Shown here: in pieces, positions 51,096 through 59,236 of the stretch
How the letters are laid out: every line of letters starts with the position of its first letter
How positions within the stretch are numbered: the stretch's first letter is position 1
Origin: Gammaproteobacteria bacterium
GTDB taxonomy: Bacteria > Pseudomonadota > Gammaproteobacteria > Steroidobacterales > Rariloculaceae
Direction: 5' to 3'
Assembly: GCA_022826245.1 (NCBI GenBank)
Contig: JAJDVG010000016.1
Span: forward strand, 1-64,000
Length of the DNA: 64,000 bases
Made by a program: the position numbers and the translations under genes
The notes under the pieces: generated by a model
What the model saw: the letters and a program-made list of their open reading frames with translations, nothing else
What the model was told of the DNA's origin: nothing
The model's database searches: none

Positions 51096-51719
51096 ATGAC
51101 GCCACGAAGTGTGATGAGCGCGGCGCTGCGGCCGCTACTAGCGACCACAATCGGCAGCGCGAGCCTGGTTTGGACGGTTGCCGCGGCACAGGCAGACGGT
51201 CTGATCGAGATCGACGTGCGGGTGGCGCCGATCGAAGCCACGCCGCCAGCCGACGCCGGGATACCGGCGGCGATCGATTCCGAATCCCTGGCCGCGATGG
51301 TCGGGCCCGAAGCCACCGGCATGACCGAGGAAGTCATCGTGCGCGGCCAGACCCCGGGGGCGCTGCGAATCCAGATCGAACTCGCCGAAGAGGCCGTCTA
51401 CGACCGCTTCAACGAGATCAACAGCAACGACGAGTTCGATATTCACTGCGAGGAAGTTGCGTTCACGGGCTCGAGGATGCTCACGCGCTTCTGCCAGCCC
51501 AACTTCTGGCACGCGGCGGAGGAGGACATCGCCTTCGAGTCGGTACGATTGCTGCAGGGCTCGGCGTTCACGGCCGGCACCGGACAGTTCCGGGGCGAAG
51601 CTCACTACAAGCGCGTGCAAATGCGCGAGGAGATGGAGAGGCTGGCGCGCGAGGACGAGGAGTTTCTCAATGCGCTCAGGCATCTGTACTCGCTGACGCT
51701 CGGCGACGATTCCGAATAA
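51096..51719 (+). CDS. Secreted protein of unknown function
   Basis: 207 aa. A signal-like N-terminus (LRPLLATTIGSASLVWTVAA ending AAQADG) is followed by a disordered Pro/Ala stretch, then EEVIVRGQTPGALRIQIELA and YDRFNEINSNDEFDIHCEEV, TGSRMLTRFCQPNFW and a charged C-terminal helix. The two Cys (HCEE and RFCQP) could form a disulfide. The VRG and FNEINSNDEFDIHC segments look like a conserved gammaproteobacterial family without a name that I know. GGAGG precedes the ATG. It lies 37 nt after the flavoprotein and upstream of the TonB receptor. Confidence 0.75.
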   Translation: MTPRSVMSAALRPLLATTIGSASLVWTVAAAQADGLIEIDVRVAPIEATPPADAGIPAAIDSESLAAMVGPEATGMTEEVIVRGQTPGALRIQIELAEEAVYDRFNEINSNDEFDIHCEEVAFTGSRMLTRFCQPNFWHAAEEDIAFESVRLLQGSAFTAGTGQFRGEAHYKRVQMREEMERLAREDEEFLNALRHLYSLTLGDDSE

Positions 51720-52090
51720 CGCGCCGATCCTGGACGAAGCACTCGCGGCGATTCTCGGCAGGCCATCGGCGCCGGTCGACAGGCTACAGTGACGGACGTT
51801 CCCTGCACCTCTTCCGTTGCCGATGCCGTGCATGTCGCGCGGCGTTTCAGAAATCCTTCGTCGATGCTGTATCGTGCAAGTCTGATCGACCTGCCTGAAA
51901 GCGGTTGCACAATAGCAACACCCATTGATTTCAAATTTTACGCTGCCCAGCTAGCATAAGCGCTTGGCGCAACCGTTCGCAGTGTGTATATTCGGGACGG
52001 CACAACAGTTGCGGCGCCGATACGCAGACAATAAAACTTTATGCAACCGGCGTCCTGGGGATCATTACTGACCGGATCGGGGGTTATCAG
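51720..52090. other. 371-bp region upstream of the TonB receptor
   Basis: No gene supported. A short protein-like open frame ending in a stop at about 51791 has no start codon. The last ~100 bp before 52091 form the leader of the receptor gene, downstream of the promoter at 51964. I see no clear terminator. Confidence 0.5.
51964..51992 (+). promoter_or_regulatory. Sigma70-type promoter of the TonB receptor gene
   Basis: TTGGCG (51964-51969) and TATATT (51987-51992) with the ideal 17-bp spacer. Transcription would start near 52000, giving a leader of about 90 nt. Confidence 0.65.
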
Positions 52091-55000
52091 ATGAAGAGTA
52101 CGACCGGCGCGAGCCGCAGCCCGCGTTTGCACGCATTGTCCAGGGGGATCGCCGAGGCGCTTCGCAGCCCGTCATCGGCAGGCTTGAGACCCGCGGTTCT
52201 TTCGGCCTCGGGCGGCGCAATCATGGGCATGGCGCTTGCCGTCACGCCGGTCACCCCGGCCGCGGCTCAGGACGACGCGGTGCTCGAGGAGGTCACGGTC
52301 ACGGGCTCGCGCATTCGCCGTCAGGACTTCACGGCGAACGCGCCGATCCAGACCGTCGATGAGGAACTCTTCGACAACACCTCGTCAATCGGTGTCGAGA
52401 CGGTCCTGAACCGCCTGCCGCAGTTCGTGCCGGCCGTCACGCAGTTCACGACGACCGACGTACAGCAGACGGCCACGAACACCGTTGGCGTATCGACGGT
52501 CAGCCTGCGCGGCCTCGGCCCGAACCGGAACCTCGTCCTGATCAACGGCCGCCGCGCCATGCCGGTCGATCCGACCATGATCGTCGACACCAACTCGATT
52601 CCCGCGTCCGCGATTTCGCGCGTCGAGGTCATCTCTGGCGGCGCTTCGGCCGTGTACGGCGCCGACGCCGTCGGCGGCGTCGTCAACTTCATCCTCAAGG
52701 ACGATTTCGAGGGCGCCAGTGTCGATATCCGCTTCGGCGATACGCAGCATGGCGGCAATCAGGAGGTCACCGTCTCGGGCCTTATCGGCGCCAACGTGGC
52801 CAACGACCGCGGCAACGTGATGCTCGGCGTCGAGCGCGCCACCCGGTCGCTGCAGCGTGAGTGGCAACGCGACTGGCGCGTCGCTGACTTCGCCAACCCG
52901 AACGTAGGGGGCGGCACGTTCGTCTGGGGCAGCTCGCCCTGGCTAAGGAACGAAGCGGCTTTCTCCAACCCGCCTGCGCCTCCTCCCGGTTACAGAAACA
53001 ACTGGCCGGCGCAGAACCGGGCGGAAATGGCCGCGAGAGACGGCTGGGTCGATCAGACCCCGTTGGGGACGGCGACCGGCGTTGACGAGATATTCGACGA
53101 ACTGCCGCCGGGCACGATCCAGAACAACGTCAACGGCACGAATTTCCGCGTCAACGACGACGGCACGATTTACACGGGCCACGGTTTCGGTTCCCAGAAC
53201 TGGAGCCCGGCTCGCGCACCGGGCGGCTACCGCTTCAATGGACCGGTATACGATCCGAACACGCCCGGATCGGGCGGCGATCACTGGGGCAACTACGAAG
53301 GTCTGCCGGTGTTCGTTCGCCACCCGAGCGGCGCCATCAAGGAAAACAATTTCTATCGATGGTCGTCCTCGCCGCTGGAGCGCCTCTCGGCGTTCGGTAA
53401 CGGTCAGTTCGAAGTCACCGACAATGTCAGGGTGACGGCGCAGGCCCAGTTCACGCGCACCCAAACCCAGTCGAGCCTCGGAAATACGGCCGCCAACATC
53501 AACCAGTGGGCCGCCGCGATACCGTTCGGTAACGAGATCTACCGCGGCAACAACCAGCCGCTCTTCCCGGGAAATTCGCCGGATCGCAGCATTTACGATA
53601 TCCCGGATTCGCTGATCGACGTGAACGGCAACGGCATCGCCGATGCCGGCGACATGACTCATTCGGCCTACACGATCGACGGCCGCTTCCAGGTCGAGTG
53701 CGACGCTCAGCCGACGGCGGAAAGGCCCTGGCTCGACGGTCTGCCCGGTTGCACGATGTCGGAGGCCTGGCCGACCTCGGCTGAGGTCTACAACCTCTTC
53801 ATGAGCCGGCCGGATCCCAACCGCATCCTCTGGGGGAACCGTTCGCCCGACTATCTCAGGGAAGCGATCGGCGCCGGGCGCTCGACGACGAATACGACGA
53901 CGACGATGAATTTCTCGCTTGGACTCGAAGGCGAGCTGCCGAGCGGCAACGACTTCTGGGATGTGACCGTCTCGACGGGACGCTCGGACAACATCGTCAA
54001 CCAGAACGGTTCGGTCAGGCTTTCTCAGTTGAGGGCCCTGTACCTCGTTCCGAATTACGGGCGCAACGCCATCTTCGATCCGGAACCGGTCAACGACGGC
54101 TTCGCCGAGAACAACTCGACCTGTACCACGGGTCTGCCGATCTTCGAGCGGTTCATTCCGTCACAGGACTGCGTGCAGATGATCGCGCCGTCTCTGAAGA
54201 ACCAGCGCGAAATGACTCAGTCGCTCATCGAAGCCAACATCGTCGGCGATCTCATCGAGATGCCCGCCGGGCCTCTCGCCTACGCGCTCGGCGGCACCTA
54301 TCGCGAGAACAGCTTCGACTTCGTGCCGGACAACCTGAGCCACAACCAGAACTTCATCGATCCGATCGCGGGAACCTACCCGAACGAAGAGAGCTACGGC
54401 GAGTTCGACGTCTCGGAGATTTACGGCGAACTGCTCGTCCCGGTTGTCAGCGACGGGCCTGCCGGCTTCTCGCACGTCAACCTCGAGCTAGGCGGGCGTA
54501 TCTCGGACTGGAGCATGCCGAACATGCCCAATCTCGAGACCTACAAGGCGCTGGTCGACTGGGGCATCACGCCGCGCTACCGGTTCCGCGGCGGCTTCAA
54601 TCGCGCGTTCCGCGCGCCGAACCTGGGTGAGCTCTTCATCACGCGTACGCAGATTTTCGGCGGCATCGGTACCGACGACTTCTGCTCGTCGAACCTGAGC
54701 GTGCCTTGGGAATTCAGCGCCTCATCGCCGGATTCCCAGCAGGCCGCCCATGCGCAGTCGATCTGCCGTGCCTTGATGGGCACGTCGGGTGCGTACGAGT
54801 ACTACGACAACCCGGATAACCAGCCACAGACCACCGGAGGCAATACCGGCGTTTCGAACAGTTTCGGCAACCGCGATCTGCGGGAAGAGCAGGCCGATAC
54901 GTTCACGATCGGCATGGTCATGGATTTTCATGACAACTTCACGCTCACGGTCGACTGGTACGAGATCGAGATCAAGGACATGATCGCGCTCGAGCATCCC

Positions 55001-55690
55001 GACTCTGTCTACGAACGCTGCCTGTCCATGCAGTTCAACCCGACCGCCGACCCGAACATCGCGGCCTGTCAGCAGGCCAACAGGGACGCGGCCGACGGCG
55101 GCCCGGCGAACACCGACCGGACGTTCTCGAACGAGGGACGGGCATTGATGGAGGGAGTCGACCTTCAGCTCAACTGGCAGAGGGACCTCGGCCCCGGCTT
55201 TTTCAGCATGAATACGGTAGCGAACTTCAATCTCAGTTCGATTACGCAGGACCGCCCCGAACTGCCCGAGGAGGACCATGCCGGCTACAACGACTGCTCG
55301 CTGCAGATTCAATGCCAGCGCTACGACTACCGGATTTTCACGCAGTTCAGCTACACCCAGGGGTCGTGGAACGTATCGTTGAGGCACCAGTACTGGCCGA
55401 GCCTCGACGATCAGGATTGCCGTAGAAGCCGAATGCAGGAGGATTGCATTTACGACAGTCGTCCGACCTATCAGCTCTTCGCCATGACGGCCGGCTATAC
55501 GTTTGCCGACAGGTACCGGGTCAATCTCGGAATCGAGAACCTGCTCGATGAAGAGCCCCCGTGCCTGGGCGCGGATCCGGATGGTCCGGGATGGTTCCCG
55601 CTGGAGTGCTCGCACATCAGCGGCGGCAACGGCAACACCTACGATCCGCTCGGTCGGCGGTTCTACGTCAGCATGACGATGGATTTCTGA
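52091..55690 (+). CDS. TonB-dependent receptor
   Basis: 1199-aa outer-membrane receptor. A signal region (helix near residues 40-60, ending PAAAQ) is followed by the TonB-box-like LEEVTVTGSRI. The plug domain includes VSLRGLGPNRNLVLINGRR and VEVISGGASAVYGADAVGGV. The long barrel finishes GRRFYVSMTMDF with a terminal Phe. It is longer than a typical receptor because of large loops rich in Cys-containing segments (CTTGLPIFERFIPSQDC, CRRSRMQEDC). The QDD-VEEV-TGSRI type is common for receptors of carbohydrates, peptides or other large ligands; the ligand is unknown. It has a good promoter upstream and a terminator downstream, so it is probably transcribed alone. Confidence 0.93.
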   Translation: MKSTTGASRSPRLHALSRGIAEALRSPSSAGLRPAVLSASGGAIMGMALAVTPVTPAAAQDDAVLEEVTVTGSRIRRQDFTANAPIQTVDEELFDNTSSIGVETVLNRLPQFVPAVTQFTTTDVQQTATNTVGVSTVSLRGLGPNRNLVLINGRRAMPVDPTMIVDTNSIPASAISRVEVISGGASAVYGADAVGGVVNFILKDDFEGASVDIRFGDTQHGGNQEVTVSGLIGANVANDRGNVMLGVERATRSLQREWQRDWRVADFANPNVGGGTFVWGSSPWLRNEAAFSNPPAPPPGYRNNWPAQNRAEMAARDGWVDQTPLGTATGVDEIFDELPPGTIQNNVNGTNFRVNDDGTIYTGHGFGSQNWSPARAPGGYRFNGPVYDPNTPGSGGDHWGNYEGLPVFVRHPSGAIKENNFYRWSSSPLERLSAFGNGQFEVTDNVRVTAQAQFTRTQTQSSLGNTAANINQWAAAIPFGNEIYRGNNQPLFPGNSPDRSIYDIPDSLIDVNGNGIADAGDMTHSAYTIDGRFQVECDAQPTAERPWLDGLPGCTMSEAWPTSAEVYNLFMSRPDPNRILWGNRSPDYLREAIGAGRSTTNTTTTMNFSLGLEGELPSGNDFWDVTVSTGRSDNIVNQNGSVRLSQLRALYLVPNYGRNAIFDPEPVNDGFAENNSTCTTGLPIFERFIPSQDCVQMIAPSLKNQREMTQSLIEANIVGDLIEMPAGPLAYALGGTYRENSFDFVPDNLSHNQNFIDPIAGTYPNEESYGEFDVSEIYGELLVPVVSDGPAGFSHVNLELGGRISDWSMPNMPNLETYKALVDWGITPRYRFRGGFNRAFRAPNLGELFITRTQIFGGIGTDDFCSSNLSVPWEFSASSPDSQQAAHAQSICRALMGTSGAYEYYDNPDNQPQTTGGNTGVSNSFGNRDLREEQADTFTIGMVMDFHDNFTLTVDWYEIEIKDMIALEHPDSVYERCLSMQFNPTADPNIAACQQANRDAADGGPANTDRTFSNEGRALMEGVDLQLNWQRDLGPGFFSMNTVANFNLSSITQDRPELPEEDHAGYNDCSLQIQCQRYDYRIFTQFSYTQGSWNVSLRHQYWPSLDDQDCRRSRMQEDCIYDSRPTYQLFAMTAGYTFADRYRVNLGIENLLDEEPPCLGADPDGPGWFPLECSHISGGNGNTYDPLGRRFYVSMTMDF

Positions 55691-55717
55691 TCGGGTCGTC
55701 AGTCCTGAAACCTTTTG

Positions 55718-55746
55718 GCGGCGGGCCTGGTCCCGCCGCTTTTTTT
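55718..55746 (+). terminator. Rho-independent terminator of the TonB receptor gene
   Basis: Stem GCGGCGGG/CCCGCCGC (55718-55725 with 55732-55739), loop CCTGGT, followed by seven T (55740-55746). A textbook terminator for the + strand. The T-run touches the stop codon of the convergent gene. Confidence 0.9.
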
Positions 55747-56483
55747 CAGGCGTAGCGCCAGTGACTCGGCGCGTTCTCCGTGCCCGTAAGTCTCACATGG
55801 AGCAGGATGATCAGGGCCAGGATCGTCGAGTGCCACGATGATTCGTCCGGGTTGCCGGCGCCCTCGGCCGGCACGCCCCAACCCCCATCGTCGTTCTGAA
55901 ACCGGATGACGCGCCGGACGAATCCGAGATCGACCCGCGCGCTCGCGCGCGCCAGGCACAGGAACGCACCGGCTTCGAGCTTGATATCGTTCACCGATGT
56001 CGGGTCCTCGTCGATTATTTCGGCGACGGTCCGATACATTTCATCGACAAAACCGTCCGGCACGGCCAGTTTGCAGCCGTTCTCCCGAATCCAGATCCAT
56101 GACAGAAGCGCGTGGGTGGCCGCGTAACCCCCCTGGCTCACAGCTCTGCCGAGTGCTTCGGCGAAGTCGGCGGGCAGGCCCAGCCGATCGCAATAGAGCG
56201 CCGTGACGAGGAGACGATCGGTCTGAATCGTCACGTGTTGCCAGTCGTCGGGCTCCAGCGGGTTGTTGGCGTCGAACATGCGTCGAAACACGCGCAGCAC
56301 GGGTGCGCGATCCGGGTGCTCGGGCAGCACCGCGTCGTAGCGCTCGAGGCAATCCGCGAACTCCTCGACTCCGCAGCGCCGGTGTATGAGACCCATGAAC
56401 AGCAGGGCGTGCGGCTCCCGCACACGATTGAGAAAGTCGATCGCGTTCGCAACGGTCGTGCGAACGTCCGTCTCGTTCAGCAT
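55746..56483 (-). CDS. Helical protein with a terpene-cyclase-like QW motif, function unknown
   Basis: 245 aa starting MLNETDVRTTVANAIDFLNR, mostly alpha-helical with no signal peptide. Near the C-terminus RFQNDDGGWGVPAEG resembles the QW repeat (Q-x-x-D/G-G-x-W) of squalene-hopene cyclases and prenyltransferase-like toroids, followed by SSWHSTILALIILL. One repeat is not enough to call a cyclase. It is divergent from the TIGR02466-type gene across 120 nt. The frame is open upstream to 57209, but that part is the shadow of the neighbour. The ribosome-binding site is weak. Confidence 0.7.
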   Translation of the reverse strand: MLNETDVRTTVANAIDFLNRVREPHALLFMGLIHRRCGVEEFADCLERYDAVLPEHPDRAPVLRVFRRMFDANNPLEPDDWQHVTIQTDRLLVTALYCDRLGLPADFAEALGRAVSQGGYAATHALLSWIWIRENGCKLAVPDGFVDEMYRTVAEIIDEDPTSVNDIKLEAGAFLCLARASARVDLGFVRRVIRFQNDDGGWGVPAEGAGNPDESSWHSTILALIILLHVRLTGTENAPSHWRYA

Positions 56484-56603
56484 GAGTTCATCTGTCCACG
56501 CTCCTCTGCGCCTGCAAGTATAATCGCCGCGGAACAGAGCCGGCTCGCGTGGCTGCAGGCGGGATATCCCCAGCGCTGCGCGAGTTCCTGCTGAGGAAGC
56601 GAT

Positions 56604-57281
56604 ATGGCCGAGCACACGCCAGCCATTGGGGCTGCAGGCGTTGGGGCGCCGCCGGAGCTGTCGGTGCTCAAGCTCTTCCCGACGCCCGTGCTGATCGCCA
56701 ACATGCCGGACGCGGAAGCGCTGAACGCAGAACTCAGGTCCATCATCCTCGCCCGCGAGGAGGTGAGCGAATCGGTGGAACGCTCCAACCGCGGCGGCTG
56801 GCAGTCGAGTTGGGATCTGCATCAATGGGGCGGTACGCCGGTTCAGAAAGTGCTCGCCTTCGCGCGGTCGATCGTCGACGACGCCACGGTCGACCGCACG
56901 GGCAAGCGCGACCAGCTCGCCTGGCGGATCAACTGCTGGGCGAACGTAAACCGCGCCGGCCACGGCAACCAGTTCCATACCCATCCGGGCGCGCTCTGGT
57001 CTGCCGGTTACTACGTCGACGACGGAGGAATCAGCGACGACCCGTCGCTCGGCGGCGAGTTCGAGATCGCCGACCCGCGCGGCGTGGCGCCGGTCATGTA
57101 CGCGCCGCGGCTGACCTTCCCCGGTCCTGACGGGCTTTCCCTGGGCGAGTCGCAGCGACTGACGCCGCGCTCGGGCGCGATCATCGTATTCCCGAGCTGG
57201 CTGCAACACGGCGTCTGTCCCTATCGCGGTACGCGCGAGCGCATCTCGATCGCGATCAACTTCAGCATCGCCGGGGTCTGA
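56604..57281 (+). CDS. TIGR02466-type putative 2-oxoglutarate/Fe(II) oxygenase
   Basis: 225 aa. GNQFHTHPGALWSAGYYVDD and FPSWLQHGVCPYRG supply the two His of a jelly-roll metal site, and RERISIAINFSI a C-terminal Arg that could bind 2-oxoglutarate. The family opening LKLFPTPVLIANMPDAEALN and the WQSSWDLHQWG segment are clear. Family members are predicted hydroxylases whose targets are unknown. GAGGAAG precedes the ATG. It lies 44 nt before the first FG-GAP protein on the same strand, and such genes frequently sit near tryptophan halogenase and TonB receptor genes. Confidence 0.85.
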   Translation: MAEHTPAIGAAGVGAPPELSVLKLFPTPVLIANMPDAEALNAELRSIILAREEVSESVERSNRGGWQSSWDLHQWGGTPVQKVLAFARSIVDDATVDRTGKRDQLAWRINCWANVNRAGHGNQFHTHPGALWSAGYYVDDGGISDDPSLGGEFEIADPRGVAPVMYAPRLTFPGPDGLSLGESQRLTPRSGAIIVFPSWLQHGVCPYRGTRERISIAINFSIAGV

Positions 57282-57325
57282 ATGGGTAGCTTGTCGGACA
57301 CCCGAACGGGCCGGGAACGAACTCG

Positions 57326-59116
57326 ATGAAGAAGTCAGCTACGGGGAAGCCGGCAGTGTTGTCGCTTGTGCTCCTTGCCGGTCCCGCGTCGCCGCAAACC
57401 GACCCGCCCGCCGCTCCGCCACCCTTTGTCGACGTGACGGAGGCCTCGAACATCGCCTTCCAGGTGGGCTATACCCGACCCTACCTGGTCAGGGAACCGA
57501 GGGCGGTCACGGAATCGACGTTCGGAGGCGCGGCGGCGGGCGATTGCGACAACGACGGCGACATAGACTTGTTCATTACGTATGGCAATACCGGCGGACC
57601 GGACGGCGGCGGTGGGCCCAATCGGCTGTATCTGAATCAGCTCGCAGAGCAGGGCAACGGCCTGCTGTTCGAGGACATCGCCGAGCAGGCCGGCGTCGCC
57701 AATACTCGTCCTGACGGCAGGAACAACGATCGCCACAGCGGGCCCGCTTTCGCGGACATGGACGGCGACGGGGATCTCGATCTGTTTCTCGGCGGTGTCC
57801 ACGACGACCCGAGCAAGATCTATGAAAATCAGGGCAGGTGTCTCTTCACTGACGTCACATCGAACTCGCCGGACATCGAAAACATGCTGGCCACGCATAC
57901 GATCTCCGCGGGATTCGGCGACTACGATCTGGACGGCGACCTCGACATGTTCCTGACGCACTGGGCGACGCGCGACCGGGTGTATGGCGCGTACGTGGAT
58001 GGCGCCGTCCAGTTGCTGGAAACCGACCACCTGTGGAGAAACGAATCTGACGAATCGGGTATCAGGTTCGTCAACGTCAGCGAAGAAACCGGGATTTCCG
58101 GCCTGAGCTGGAGTACCCGCGCCCTGGACTTCTATGTCTGGCCACAGGACGCGGATTTCACGTTTACAGCGACCTTCGCGCGCATCAACGACGATCCCTG
58201 GCCGGACATCGCCATCGCGGCCGATTTCGGGACGACCCAGCTCGCCATCAACAATGGAGACGGCACGTTCCGGAGCCTCGACAATGCGGTTCTCGGTACA
58301 GCTCAGTATGGAATGGGGTCGGCACTCGGCGACATCGACAACGACGGCGATCTCGACTGGTTCGTGACCAGCATCCTCGGGCCCGGCGACGAGAGCCTCG
58401 ACCTCGAACCCTGGGGCAATCGCCTGTACACGAACGATGGCAGCGGCTTGATCGATGACACGGCGCGCCTCGGGGTCGCGGACGGGTCCTGGGGCTGGGG
58501 AGCCTGCTTCCTCGATATCGACAACGATTCCGATCTCGACATCTATCACACCAACGGCTGGTCGGAACCGTACCTCGGTCACCAGGTGTGGCAAACGCCT
58601 CACGCCAGGGCGTTCCTCATGAACGCTGCTGGCACCTACACCGAGCAAGCGCAGGCGCTCGGACTGGCTGAAATGACTTCGGGACGCGGCGTAGTGTGCG
58701 CGGATTTCGACAACGACGGCGACACGGATATCCTCGAGATCACCGATGCCCCCGGCAATTCCGCCAGGCTATGGGAGAACCGGACTGCCGCTGCGGGCCG
58801 AAACTTTCTGCGCGTCAAGCTCGAGGGGCTGCCGCCCAACACCGAGGCCGCGGGCGCCCGGATCATCGCCGTGACCGGCGACACCACGCAGATGCGCGAG
58901 ATCATGATCGGCAGCAACTACACGTCGCAGAATCCGACGGTACAGATTTTCGGGCTCGATTCGTCGACAACCGTAGACGAGCTTCTCGTGGAATGGCCGG
59001 CGACGAATGGCGGCGCAGGCCCCGTGCAGCTTGGAACCCGACTGACCGGCCCCATCGCGGCCAGCCAGCCGGGCCAGACCCTCGTGATCACGCAACCGGA
59101 ACTGGCACCGCCCTAG
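57326..59116 (+). CDS. CRTAC1-type FG-GAP/ASPIC repeat protein (copy 1)
   Basis: 596-aa exported beta-propeller-like protein. A signal peptide (KPAVLSLVLLAGPASPQ) precedes FVDVTEASNIAFQVG. Calcium-loop repeats follow: DCDNDGDIDLF, DMDGDGDLDLF, DYDLDGDLDMF, DIDNDGDLDWF, DIDNDSDLDIY and DFDNDGDTDIL. The C-terminal ASPIC/UnbV-type region has NFLRVKLEGLPPNTEAAGAR, GSNYTSQNPTVQIFGL and VDELLVEWP. It likely binds calcium and another partner outside the cytoplasm. The next gene is a close paralogue. Such proteins often accompany vanadium haloperoxidase-type genes, as here. Confidence 0.9.
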   Translation: MKKSATGKPAVLSLVLLAGPASPQTDPPAAPPPFVDVTEASNIAFQVGYTRPYLVREPRAVTESTFGGAAAGDCDNDGDIDLFITYGNTGGPDGGGGPNRLYLNQLAEQGNGLLFEDIAEQAGVANTRPDGRNNDRHSGPAFADMDGDGDLDLFLGGVHDDPSKIYENQGRCLFTDVTSNSPDIENMLATHTISAGFGDYDLDGDLDMFLTHWATRDRVYGAYVDGAVQLLETDHLWRNESDESGIRFVNVSEETGISGLSWSTRALDFYVWPQDADFTFTATFARINDDPWPDIAIAADFGTTQLAINNGDGTFRSLDNAVLGTAQYGMGSALGDIDNDGDLDWFVTSILGPGDESLDLEPWGNRLYTNDGSGLIDDTARLGVADGSWGWGACFLDIDNDSDLDIYHTNGWSEPYLGHQVWQTPHARAFLMNAAGTYTEQAQALGLAEMTSGRGVVCADFDNDGDTDILEITDAPGNSARLWENRTAAAGRNFLRVKLEGLPPNTEAAGARIIAVTGDTTQMREIMIGSNYTSQNPTVQIFGLDSSTTVDELLVEWPATNGGAGPVQLGTRLTGPIAASQPGQTLVITQPELAPP

Positions 59117-59236
59117 GAGCGTCGTCGCAGGACACACGGTGCAGGCTTCTGGCGCGGCATCAAGAGACCGATGGAGACTGACGCTGCACGTGGCCTATTG
59201 TCTCGCCCGACGCGCTCATCGACACTTGCACGTAGA

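Noticed and set aside
51697-51791. Protein-like open frame after the secreted-protein gene
   Set aside because: 28 protein-like codons ending in a stop, with no start codon and no match that I recognise.
59171-59236. Upstream start (METDAARGLL...) for the second FG-GAP protein
   Set aside because: It would move the lipobox signal 22 residues inward and lacks a ribosome-binding site; ATG 59237 gives a normal lipoprotein signal.
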